Part shown: piece by piece, positions 26,501 through 37,062 of the stretch | How positions within the stretch are numbered: position 1 is the stretch's first letter | How the letters are laid out: the number at the start of each line of letters is the position of its first letter | From: Aulostomus chinensis | Lineage: Eukaryota; Chordata; Actinopteri; Syngnathiformes; Aulostomidae | NCBI GenBank assembly: GCA_037954235.1 | Contig: JBBMOA010000013.1 | Coordinates: forward strand, 23,369,692-23,433,691 | Direction of reading: 5' to 3' | Length of the DNA: 64,000 nucleotides | The notes under the pieces: generated by a model | Told to the model about the DNA's origin: nothing | What the model saw: the letters and a program-made list of their open reading frames with translations, nothing else | Database searches by the model: none | Translations under genes and position numbers: made by a program

Positions 26501-26545
26501 ACGGATTTTCTCTCCGTTTAGTGTGCAACCTGGACCCTCAACCAT
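17525..26545 (-). CDS. neil3: Endonuclease VIII-like 3 DNA glycosylase, complete, 10 exons
   Basis: NEIL3 is a nuclear Fpg/Nei-family DNA glycosylase that removes oxidised bases, prefers single-stranded DNA, and unhooks interstrand crosslinks at converged forks. Exons on the - strand: 26545-26441, 26345-26236, 24891-24757, 23598-23385, 22175-22101, 21807-21641, 19835-19672, 18688-18274, 18012-17844, 17707-17525. All are GT-AG and in phase; the product is 578 aa (human 605). After Met removal Val2 is the nucleophile (start MVEGPGCTLNGEKIR). Lys60 in TLGKELFMYFG matches human Lys81. The H2TH segment PGVGNIIKNEALFDSGLHP is at about 167-185. The Nei zinc finger uses Cys233/236/255/258 with Arg250 in its hairpin. 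A RanBP2-type finger uses Cys300/303/314/317. Two GRF zinc fingers follow at about 480-521 and 527-567. The stretch 324-461 is low-complexity linker. Relative to human, about 21 residues are missing before Lys60. TTG lies two codons upstream of the chosen ATG but is not a plausible start. Confidence 0.97.
22293..22681. mobile_element. Probable degraded non-autonomous hAT element in NEIL3 intron 4
   Basis: The left end CAGGGGTTTTCAGAATG resembles the vertebrate hAT terminal repeat CAGGGGTTCTCAAACT. The right end, read inward on the other strand, is CAGAGATTTTTCAAAGTG. The flanking 8-mers ATCTAGAC and ATATTAAC agree at only 5 of 8 positions, so a target duplication is doubtful. There is no transposase frame inside. 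Confidence 0.4.
24695..24724. repeat. 30-bp repeat, copy 1 (NEIL3 intron 3)
   Basis: Identical over 30 bases to 26031-26060. It contains TTGATGCATCAG, an inverted-repeat core. Confidence 0.85.
25952..25975. repeat. Perfect 24-bp AT-rich palindrome in NEIL3 intron 2
   Basis: The two 12-base halves, TATATATCTATA and TATAGATATATA, are exact reverse complements. They follow a short GT/TA microsatellite. Confidence 0.85.
26031..26060. repeat. 30-bp repeat, copy 2 (NEIL3 intron 2)
   Basis: Identical and in the same orientation as 24695-24724, 1.3 kb away. Sequences outside the 30 bases differ. Confidence 0.85.
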
Positions 26546-26660
26546 CTTCAATGGAGATGTCGGAACGATGGAAATGTGAGCGAGCGGTCCAGGAGCTCAG
26601 TTTAGCATGTTGTGGATTTCCCGCCAGCGCGATTCAATTTCAAGCATGCGCAGTATGGTT
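26546..26660 (-). promoter_or_regulatory. NEIL3 proximal promoter with E2F-like and NRF1-like sites
   Basis: TTTCCCGCC at 26617-26625 is a strong E2F consensus 72 bp before the ATG. GCATGCGCA at 26644-26652 matches most of the palindromic NRF1 site. No TATA box is visible. An E2F site fits the cell-cycle (S/G2) expression known for NEIL3; binding here is inferred. Confidence 0.5.
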
Positions 26661-27116
26661 TGTATCCGGAAATAGGAACTGGTTGCAAACGGAGGGTTAA
26701 AGGGACATTAACCAATTTATTTTTTCTTGGAAAAGAGTTCTTCAGAATTATTGTTTTTCGAATGCCACATATGTATTTATTTTAAATATACTAAATGTAA
26801 TAGGTGTTATATACTTATTTTTTACCGTATGTGATCAAATGAACCTATGAATGTTCCAAAATCTGAAACTTTATCAAAATTCTAACTTAATTCCTTTGAT
26901 TTCATAGCTCGTCATCGATTATTATTGGTGTTGTTCGTCAATGAATATATTTGGATCGAGTCAAATAAAGAAACTGCTGTTGTTTTGTGTCAGTTTTACT
27001 GTAGCACAAACGGGTATGAGTAATTCATATTTTTCCCCGCTTGAGGGTGCTAGAGTACTAATACTGGCCCACAACCCAGACCCAGACATGTCTGACTGTG
27101 ATGTAACCTGCAATAA

Positions 27117-27125
27117 GAGAGAGGA

Positions 27126-27160
<35 letters not shown>

Positions 27161-27178
27161 GAGAGAGGAAAATGGATT

Positions 27179-27268
<90 letters not shown>

Positions 27269-27269
27269 A
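27117..27269. repeat. (GA)n followed by (GATA)n microsatellite
   Basis: An interrupted GA run (27117-27170) directly abuts about 22 perfect GATA/TAGA units (27178-27269). The large tetranucleotide block is expected to be highly length-variable. Confidence 0.95.
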
Positions 27270-29997
27270 TACCATCATAACATCTTCTTTTCATGTGCCT
27301 GACATGAGTCTTCGTGCCAAGTCATACCACCTTTCACATCTCCACCATCTTCATTTCTCCCACCTGTCAATTTTTTTTTCCCAAAAAGGTTGTAATTTGC
27401 ATTATTGTCTGAAGATGTTCTGCATGGCTTGGTTAAGTAATTGCAACGACTTGTTTGCTCTGCAGTTTTACCATCCAGAAAGCCTTCTGTGAGCCTGGAT
27501 AAAAATAGATAGGGTCCGTGTTCTCAAGCCAAGTGTACAGCCATGCCCTCTTTGAAAAAGGCCACACTCAGCAATTATGTGTATTAAAATCTGAAGCTGC
27601 TCACTCAGATTGGCTCCAAGGGAAGTGGAGCACAGGGTCTCACTCAAAGTATTAAAAATGTAATTCAGTCCAAGTTAGCTCAGTCTGGATTGTGCCCTCT
27701 CACAGTCCTCTGCCCTCTTTTCAGGACTTTAGGGGTATATTTGGATGAAAGAAAACATTTTATGAATATGCAATGTTCATTTATGATCCAAAAGTCCATT
27801 AGGACTGTCCATTAATCCTGAAACCTACAGAAAAGTTCATGTGGCACAAACAAAGCAAAACAAAAAGAACAAAAAAACCCACAACCCACTCATTCACTTT
27901 TGGACAATGAGATGCATCCTTTTTTATAATGTTCTCTTGACGGTTCTGTTTTACATCAATACTCGAATGCAAAATACTTCATTCTTGTCAGCAGCTTCCA
28001 TGTCATGTTATTCAGTGACTTTAAATCAATGCCAGTTGTAGTATCTGATGAGAAAAATAAGAGACACATTTCTAAGATGATACAAATATGATCATGTCAT
28101 GATGCATGACTCCCCACAAAACCAAGACCAACAGCATGTTTTGCTTGTGTTTCATTCCAGGATCCAGACAGTGAAATCTGCTCAGACAAAGTCCAGGAAA
28201 GGGTGCACTCTTGGCCTTTCAAGTGATTTTTGCTCAGTGAAGACTGAACTTATCCTCCACGGACTGAGCAGCACAGAGCCTGCAGTTTGCCTGCTCAAGA
28301 AAAAAAGAAAAAAGTTAAGTTGCAGACGTACAGTATTCCAGGATCAAGATGATCATTCAGGCGTGGCCGGCAAAACTGATGAGCTGTGGGTGGAAAAGCG
28401 TTGCACTGTGTGAAACTAAACTGTGCTCTCAGGTGTGGCACATAAAAATCCACCCTAAGTGGGTGTTCAAAATGTAGATTTGGAGAAGTTAACATGTGCA
28501 AACATGTTTGTGAGAGGGACTGCATCCCTGTATGCGTGCGCTCACTGTCGAGAGCAATATGCAACGCCTGTTTTCATTTTTTGCATCCTTATATTTCAGT
28601 GATAAAGAGCAGCTCCCAAATACCATTGAGACAGTTGTTGATTCGTGTATATCTAAGCATATTTACTCATAAACACTTCAAGTCAAAACAGAGACCAGTA
28701 CATTTCTGTACTTGTAGGTACACTTTCTAGGAATGTTCCTTTTAAATGTAGAGTGCTGGTCTTCAAGAGGCCAGAAGTTCTCCTTTTGGATAACAAAGAG
28801 GGTACAAAGTCATTTAAAACTAACTAAAGTGCACACAAGTGTCTTTTAAACGGAAACTCTCCCAATGACAAGTATTTATACCTTTTAAGTACACACTGGT
28901 ACCTTCAGTGACACCAAACAGATCCCCACATTCTTTGCTGTCACCATATTTTGTCGGCAATTTGCATGAACGTCTCTGAACAGCACAGCTTTTCACTTCA
29001 CACGACACGCACAGATACATTTGGGCTTCATCATTTTTTTTTTGTTTTGCAGTTAAAACAAATGATTTTTCTTAACTATGATAGGTTTGGTTGACACTGC
29101 CTAAGATTTTCACACCAATAAATGACTCTTTGTTCTTGTAACCTTCTCTTTTATCAAGCCAAGGCACAAGGCTTTTACAAATTAAAGTATAACAAGCTCA
29201 GGCTGTCACCCCTCTCCAAACATTTCACTGAATTAGTCTGAAACTCTTAATTGACAAAGCAAATTGTTTTGTGACTTGGAAAAATCTTCTGATTTACTTA
29301 ATGGCCTCCTTCTAATTCTCCTAATGAGTTTCCTAATTGCTAACTAACAAGGAGTTGGTGCAGAATACACAAATAGTATGTTTAAGTCCATCCTACGGTC
29401 TCCCGGTGGAATTATATCACCTTGAAATGTATCTTCTCACCGAGACGCATGAATATACAAGACGGTTGTTCATCATGAGAATATTGGCATTCTGTAAATC
29501 TGCAGGAACTGTCCAGGGTGGTAAATCATGTAAAGTATAATTAATAAACAGTGATAATGTCTATAAGAGCCTATTTAATGAACATTTAAGTGGAATATGA
29601 TTTCTTTCATTAAATAATCATCAAGAGCCTATTCCCATTGGAAGTAGAGCATGAAGTAATGACCTTGCTCCTGACTTGCAATGTATAATACATTACTGTT
29701 ATGCAAGAGGGAATAACAAGTTATCGTTGTGAATCCGAATCTCTTATGCTGCTATTTCCATTTCTAAATTATGATATTTTATCCTGTTTTGTTTGTTCAG
29801 ATTTTCTTTGGATGATCTTGAAATTGAAAAACCTTCAGTTAAGTCAAGCAGAAATATTGTCATTGATGATGTTTTTTCACCAAGTTGTTAAAGATGCCCT
29901 GTAAAACAGAGCCTTTTCGACAACTATAACTGTGTCTTGCTAATCACACCTGATCCAGATTACAAAGGGTTAAACCTTTTTGGTTATGCCTATCAGG

Positions 29998-30365
29998 TGG
30001 CATGTTGGCGGTGCAGTGGTTAGCACTGTCACCTCACAGCAAGAAGGTTTAGGGTTGAAGTACAGGATCTTTCTGTGTGGAGTCTCCATGTTCTCCCTGT
30101 TCCTGTGTGGGTTCTCTCTGGTACTCCAGCTTCCTCCCACAGTCCAAAGACATCAAGAGGGGACCAGGTTAATCCAGACTCTAAATTGACTGTAGGCGTG
30201 GCTGTGAGTGTGAATGGTTGTCTGTCTCTATGTGTTGGCCCTGTGATGGACTGGTGATCTGTCCAGGGTGAACTCCGCCTCTCACCTGAAAGCTGCTGGG
30301 ATAGGCTCCACCCCCCCCCCCCCCCTAACAGGATAAGAGGTCGAAAATGGATGGATGGAACGATG
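29998..30365 (+). mobile_element. tRNA-derived SINE (mermaid/DANA-like), copy A
   Basis: The head GGTGCAGTGGTTAGCACTG resembles a pol III A box, and a decayed B box follows. The body carries CTCCATGTTCTCCCTGTTCC and CTTCCTCCCACAGTCCAAAG, then CTGGGATAGGCTCCACC and a GGATGGATGGA tail. About 90% alike to copy B by eye. Confidence 0.85.
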
Positions 30366-30629
30366 GTTATGCCTAACTTCTATGAATACTTTATTTTGAA
30401 ATCAGACCGTCAGGCTAACTGCTCCCTGGAAGTTCTCTGGTCAGCCTTTGTGTCTGACTGCACTGTCTGTGTATTTATTATTTAAAAAAAAAAATCATCA
30501 GCAACAAGCCCTGATGTCTTAATCCACTTCTGATCCATCCATATTGACACTTGGGGGTTCATGAGACATTGTGCGTGAGATTGCCTTTGTGTTGGCCTCT
30601 ACAGTTGTTTCCCTGTGCTGTAGTTGCAG

Positions 30630-31060
30630 TTTGGTCTGTCTCGGCGGTGCACAGGTTGGTCCTATAGACACTTGGGTGATTGCTCCATCAGCCAGCAAGC
30701 GTTGACCCTGCTGTTGCCCCTGCAACCTTCTGAATTTCCCTCCTGTAACGTGCCCTTTCATCCTGGCAGCTGCTATGCCTGAGAGGGTCTTCCATGCGTT
30801 GGAGAAGCAGATTATATTCTGGTTATTTGATGGTACTGCACGCTCGCGTTGATCCTTCATGATCGGTACTCTCCCCAGGTTTGCCAGACAGGGTGAGACC
30901 CTGACGTTAGCAGCTGGTTCAGCTGTGTCACCAGCTATTCAAAGAGTTCTGTTAGCTTCTAGTTCAGTCCGGCTCTTCGTGCCTCAGGCCGTCGGTAACT
31001 TGTTATTGTTACAGTACATCGGTGAGGTCTGCTTCTAGTTCCAACAGCCACTGGACAGTG
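30630..31060 (-). mobile_element. Decayed R4/Rex6-type non-LTR retrotransposon reverse transcriptase fragment
   Basis: On the - strand the frames give QLNQLLTSGSHPVWQTWG, then IMKDQRERAVPSNNQ and AWKTLSGIAAARMKGHV, then QRLLADGAITQV and RTNLCTA. These follow in order the RT motifs of the Rex6/R4-like family common in fish (QMNQLLMSGTHP, IMKDP, PSNYRPITC, TWKLLSGIIAAKM, QLLVDRAV, TNLCTAWIDY). At least two frame changes and several stops show that it is dead. The 113-codon frame 30860-30519 is part of it, not a gene. Confidence 0.65.
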
Positions 31061-31937
31061 GTGTTGTATGATGTGTCCTTCCGACATGTATCATTCCACC
31101 ATGGTATCATTTCTGAGCCGTGTGAGTCTGATGTTATACAAACCTGTAAGAAATTCTATAATCCCTTTGAGAGGTGTTGATTTACTTAAAGGGTGCAGGG
31201 GCAGAAGTCTCCAGCATCAGGCAGCTATCAGGAAAAATGTAGTAATGCCCAAAGGACTCCTTGTTCTGGTTCATTTTATTGAAATCACATCCATACAGAA
31301 TCCCAAAGTAGCTGCAGTGTAAAGCTGTATTAACATTGTTCAATCTTTTTAAGAGCGAACTAGGCTGGTCCTCAAACAGAATGGCATTTATGTTTTCCTC
31401 TGGAAAAGTTTTATTTTATTATTTCTTTGGTGAAGAGAAGCTTAACTGCAGATAGAGATGTGTTGCTATGCAACTGGGATTTCAAAAGTACTTGCAGCAC
31501 CAGGGTCACATCTCCAAACCCAGCTTGGCAAGAAGTGATGACTGCTAATAATGCTGTTTTTAAAAGATCTTTTGGAACCACATAGTGTGAATATTATTTC
31601 GAGAATTTAAGGTGTCGAAATTATGTCGGTTTCCACATGCTATTTATTTAACATGATGGTTGACTATTTTGTCCTAAACTATCTATCTAAAAATTGTCTA
31701 TGAGGAACATACCGCAACTCAGAGAATGTGAGTGTGTAAAGTCAAATTGGTTGAGGTATTGTATTGCTACTGTTTCCAACAGTGGACACACCAGAAAAAG
31801 TCAAGCTTCTGGTGACAGAACAAATCCTGCAACTCTTATATTGTTGTCTGTCTGAACATCATATGACTTAATTTGTTATCTGCAAAAACGCTGACATATG
31901 TAAGTAGCTCCTGCAGTGGAATACATGTTTCCCTTGA

Positions 31938-31942
31938 ACCCC

Positions 31943-31973
<31 letters not shown>

Positions 31974-31977
31974 ACAC
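31938..31977. repeat. Poly(C) tract followed by (CA)n
   Basis: About 21 consecutive C residues abut a CA run, one of the longest homopolymers in the window. Confidence 0.9.
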
Positions 31978-34352
31978 CAGCCTGTTACTTACTTAATGCA
32001 GAGGACATATCAGAACTTATAATGCGCTCACTGTTTAATCATTATCTGGGTGGTTTCATCATTGTTTCATCACTAGTTTCACTGGCCAAGGGTTGTGAAT
32101 AGTTGCACACATCATGCAAGAAAAAAAGCAGCCTGCTTCCCTTTACTTTTCTCCTCCATCCTGAAAACACTCCCGGTCCCTGAAAGCTTGTAAGAAAGTC
32201 ACTCTTGTTTGGTCGTCTCCGCTGGAAACATCCTGAGTTTCTGTTTCATCTATGTAAATGAAACAAGTCCTCTCTGAACTGCTGCATATTTATTCAAGCA
32301 GGTCAGACATGACTTGACCAGAATCAAGACTTTATAACAACAGTGGACTGCCATTATAATACCAGATAGTTAACGAATGAGGGTTTTAAGACTAAATAAG
32401 CCTTCCAGTAAAATGACTTTGATTTTCTGCCTCCTCAGGTTGCCACTGACCAGCTCACCGCATTGAAGCTCTAAACTCACACACAGCACCTTTCAGACAT
32501 GGGGGCCAAGTGGGCGAGCCAGGTCACCTGAACAGGATGCAGAGCTGCCAAGTTCCAGAAAATCCCAAGAGTGAGACCTCTGGTCAGTGCGCCCTTTTTA
32601 ACACCAATTTAAATGGATTTTGTGGAATTTGAGCAAATCTGAACTTTGTCAAATGAGCGTGTGAAATGACAAGTGTGGCGTGTGGCGTGCAAAGAGGCTG
32701 AATTGCGCGACTCTCACTCTCAAAGCGTGAGACTTGGCAGCTCTGAGGATGGGTGCAGCCTGTGAGGTCATGAAGGGAGTCAACCATGAAATGCCTGGGA
32801 AAACATAGATAAAAGTTTGGAGACGTTCACAACAGCAAAACAACCCAAAAACAACACAGATGAATGTCGAAGGCAGTCCAAGAGGCCAACTGGTGTCATA
32901 ATGTCTGACAGATCAAAACCAGGGAACGGCGATTGCTAACATGTTAGTGATATATTCATGCAGAACAAAATGGCTGCATAGAGGGAAAAGAAGGCAGAGT
33001 TCAGTGTTAAAAGATTTGTCCTCTGGGTGGCAGTGTTTCCCTCTTTATCAGTGACGTTCCCTTTTTTGGAGGCCTTTTGTCAAAACCACTTGTTCCTTCC
33101 CCACCAGGCAGCACTTGCCACTTGGAGGATGACATCAAAACAGCTGCAATACTTTAAAAAGAGACACCCAGCATTATGAGTTATTTTTGAACGTTGCTGT
33201 CAGTTATTTCTTGTTGACATCATTGCATTAATCTCCATTACCCTCCTACGGTGCATCGCCTACTGTTGGATGAATCTGCTGGACGCACATTTGATAGATT
33301 AAAACATAGTAACAGACATGAAGCAATTTCAGGTCCCATGACAGATTTATCAGACAATTTGACATTTTCAGGCGAAGCTTGATTTAATCACGAATATTAT
33401 ATGCTTGTCACGTCGTGAATAACGAAAGTTAGTTGAAATGTCCTTTAGAAGAAACGTGGTCAGACACTCCGTTGATGATCTTGAATTCGTACCTGCAAAG
33501 AAGCAAATACAAGTTCCAGATACGTGAAAAAGAGCATCCGAACTGCTGCCACTCTGTCTCATTTGAAACTATTTTCCATCATGGCTCCCGGATGGCACAG
33601 ACGGCTTCTGATGTTCGTCATTTCACTGAGAGTTATCTGTCTTGAAACTAAATGAGTTCAAAGAGCCTGTTACAAGCTTGCAACTGTCCTTCATTGTCAT
33701 CCTTGTGCGAACTGATGTTTGCAGGCTTTTCTTTTTTTAAGTCTAGTGGATATACTGATGCAGAATACGGCCATTTGGCATTCGAGCTGAAGATGTGAGG
33801 AGTGTGAGATCGTTACAAACTGCAAAATGTTCCACTTTTAAGCTGCAATGTGAAGATTTTTACCCCCCCCCCTGCCTTTTGGAATTGAGAGTTTTCACAA
33901 AAACACAGATAGAAGTTAAAGAAGAAGCTGGTACTGAGTCGGCACTGGTTTAATCCTCATCAGTTATACATAAACCTAACCTATTTTCTCAATATGGTTT
34001 CGTAAAATAACTACCTTGCTAAATTGCTTGCAAACTAAATTGCTAATACATTCACATTCACAGCATTGAAAAGTCCACCGGCTTGTGTTGACAAATAGCG
34101 ACGCAAACAGAACGTTACCACAGTTACAGGACGCACACTCATTGTATAGGTAGAGTCAATGCGGCTTCTTTGGTACCTCATCACTGCAGGCTCTCTTGGT
34201 AGGGAACGTCACCATCGAACTAAATTTTAACGCCGCTAATAAAATGAAACGCAAAAAAATTAACCTGGCAGTGAGAAGCTTGATGAGGATTGTGTGTGTT
34301 TGAGTGTGAGAGATGTTCTTTTTGATGTCAAAGCTGCATGCTTATTTTTGTG

Positions 34353-34360
<8 letters not shown>

Positions 34361-34441
<81 letters not shown>
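34361..34441. repeat. (GT)n microsatellite
   Basis: About 40 perfect GT units, the longest dinucleotide array in the window. Confidence 0.95.
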
Positions 34442-34445
<4 letters not shown>

Positions 34446-34828
34446 CTCCCAGTTGCTTGGTCTACATCCACTGGCTGTATTTGGATGTGTCGGGTGTGTG
34501 AACCTGCAGTCAGAAGGCGAGATGCAGATGCTGCTTCCTTCCATTAAAACGTGTCAGTCTCTTCTTCTGCACGTGTGGGTGTGCAGGCTTGTCAGTTGTG
34601 AAGAACAGTTTGACAGCTGAGATGAGGAGCATCATAAAGAAGCAGGTAATGTGACTGATGTCTTTTGCTGGGATGGGAAATGCTTCTTTTCTTGCACTCT
34701 AGTGTTAAAAACCCGTCCCACTCATTTACTGTTTTTTTTCCTTTACGATCACCGATTCGTGTTAATGTCTCGCCAAGTCCTGTTTATTTGTTACATTTGG
34801 CTACTGAATGAGCGTAATCACACATAAA

Positions 34829-35050
34829 TCCATCCATCCATCCAGTTTCTATACCACTTCTACGTTAGGGTCATGGGGGGAGGGGGTGGAGCCTATCCCA
34901 GCTGACATTGGGTTCACCCTGGACGGGTCAGCAGTGTGTCGCAGGGCCATCAGGAGCAATTAGGGGTTCTTTGCTCAAGGATACTTGGACATGGTCACAT
35001 GACCCTTCTGTTGCTAGATGGCCACTCTACTTCTGAGCCATGCCGCACCA
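34829..35050 (-). mobile_element. Tail-sharing SINE-like repeat, copy D
   Basis: Read on the - strand it ends in the same CAGCTGGGATAGGCTCCACC...GGATGGATGGAT tail as the SINE. It begins with a different head, seen on the + strand as AGGAGCAATTAGGGGTTC and GCTCAAGGATACTTGGACAT. This head is widespread in teleost repeats. Confidence 0.7.
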
Positions 35051-36137
35051 TGTACTTTAACCAGATATTAGATTTCCATCGTCAAATGCTGAATTTATAA
35101 ATGTGAATAAAAAAAAATTTAAAAAAAACACTGGGGAGGAGGAGATTTATAATGGAATTTTTCATTTGAATGAAAACTGAACACACATCCCTCTTGATTT
35201 GAGGAAAGCGCCATCTGGGATTAGGTCTTGTCAGAGAGATAATTTTGCAGTTGTTTGCTTCTGTTTATTAATTCCAAACAAACCAGCCACTGCCAGATGA
35301 CACTGAATGATTAACTTAACATTTCCTACGAGGCTTCAGAGATTTTCCCGTGGATCTTGATAATACAGTCGTGACAGTTGCACACCATTTTCTGTCTGTT
35401 TGAAATGAGGAAAACACAATTCAGAGCATTAAATGAGGCGCATCATCACATAGGATGTGTTGAGCAACACCATTTTCACGGGCTAAAACATTTGTCCTTG
35501 TTAATACTCTGCAACATTCAGTACTTTTTTTTAAAGCAGCCAACGCCATGTCAAGGTTTTCTGTCAGACCATTGTCTTTTAGACACGTCCTGCTCCATGG
35601 AAATGTCTCATGTCAGTGAGATTTCATTATTACATTGTAATTATAGGAAACATATGGCCTCCCAAGTCTACTGCCGACATGGTATGATTACAGTCTAACA
35701 ATCTAACTACTATCTTTAGGGTTTAGTATTTTAGACCTTGGTAATAACTGAGCAGGAAATCCATTTGAAAACTAGTGACATAGAAGAATCCAGCATGTTT
35801 CTGCATCCGTCCACTCACTGAGACTTTTCAGAAGCTTTATCAGTTTGTTTAAAGAGACATCAACATTTGCGGGAGCACAGAAATTATTGAACTCAGGAGA
35901 CTGGAAGATTTAAAACTGCTGAAATTCAATCAAGCAAGCTCCAAAAAAAAAGGGGGGGGGGTAGGCTGAAGTTGCACAAGATGTTTATTTCTGCACATTC
36001 CACTGGTATGTTTCTGCTTCTCATACTGGAAAAGATTTTTACTGAAATCATTTTCCCGGGGATTTGAATGCATTATTTCCAAGGAAGTAACTCTCGACTT
36101 CACTTCCAGCTCATCTTGTCTCAGTATGTTGATGTGC

Positions 36138-36168
36138 GTCATCATCATCATCATCATTATCATCATCC
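36138..36168. repeat. (ATC)n microsatellite
   Basis: About ten imperfect ATC units. Confidence 0.85.
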
Positions 36169-37014
36169 AGCTGAAACCTGCAAAGAGTAGCAATAAATAT
36201 CAATGACAAGTTGAAACAAATAAACTCAAATGTTGGTTTTTGGTTGTTGTTTGTTTTTTTTTTAAATTGAGAAATGTGAATTCTACAGTACTGTAGCTTT
36301 CACTTCACGGGAAATTAAAGATAAGTTCCCACATGTCCAGCAAAGTTAAATGTTAGGAAAATAACTTTTGCTCCAGCTCAGGTTCATCTGGGATTGAGGA
36401 TCAGTGAGATTTGCAGGAAACTTTCAGCTGTCACTCCTCAAAATTGCACAAGCAGCTGAAGGACAACACAATGTGACTGTGGGGGCGGGGAGACAACACT
36501 TCACGTCTCCTAGAAACAAGGATCTCGTACTAATAATTGGCTACTGCAGTAAGATAAATGTAACGGTGCCCAGGCAGATGATTTATTGTCATGACGAGGA
36601 CTAATTGTAAAGTCATTGTGGTGAAATTATCAGCAAAATAACAAAATGAACTGACAACATAGGTTATTTAATTTGTTGTTATGTTATTATTTCTGGTGAC
36701 AAATTTGGGGAGAGAAAAAAATGAAACACCCCCTCTCACGGTTGTGAAAATGATTAAAAAATCAAGTAGAAGGACTTGCCACACAAACTTTGAAGGTTAT
36801 GGTTTGGAAGTGTCAGAATCAGTTGTCTAGGTTTAAGACTGAAGTATCAAAAAAAAAACAGCAGTGACTTAAAAGATCAAAATAAAGAACATTTATGAAA
36901 TACAGGTGCAAAAAAGGTTTGTTTTTCTCCAATCAGGAAGCAACTTTAGCCGGTTTTCTCCCTCACTTTACAGATGAGAAAGTTATATTCAGACTCCAGA
37001 CTGCCCTTCATGGG

Positions 37015-37017
<3 letters not shown>

Positions 37018-37060
<43 letters not shown>
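37018..37060. repeat. (GT)n microsatellite
   Basis: About 21 GT units. Confidence 0.95.

Positions 37061-37062
<2 letters not shown>

Noticed and set aside
26961..27294. Frames made of repeated Tyr-Leu-Ser-Ile or Glu-Arg
   Set aside because: They only translate the GATA and GA microsatellites. The CA/GT arrays give similar Thr-His and Val-Cys artefacts.
30519..30860. 113-codon - strand frame as a gene
   Set aside because: Its first half matches a retrotransposon polymerase and its second half is out of frame with it.
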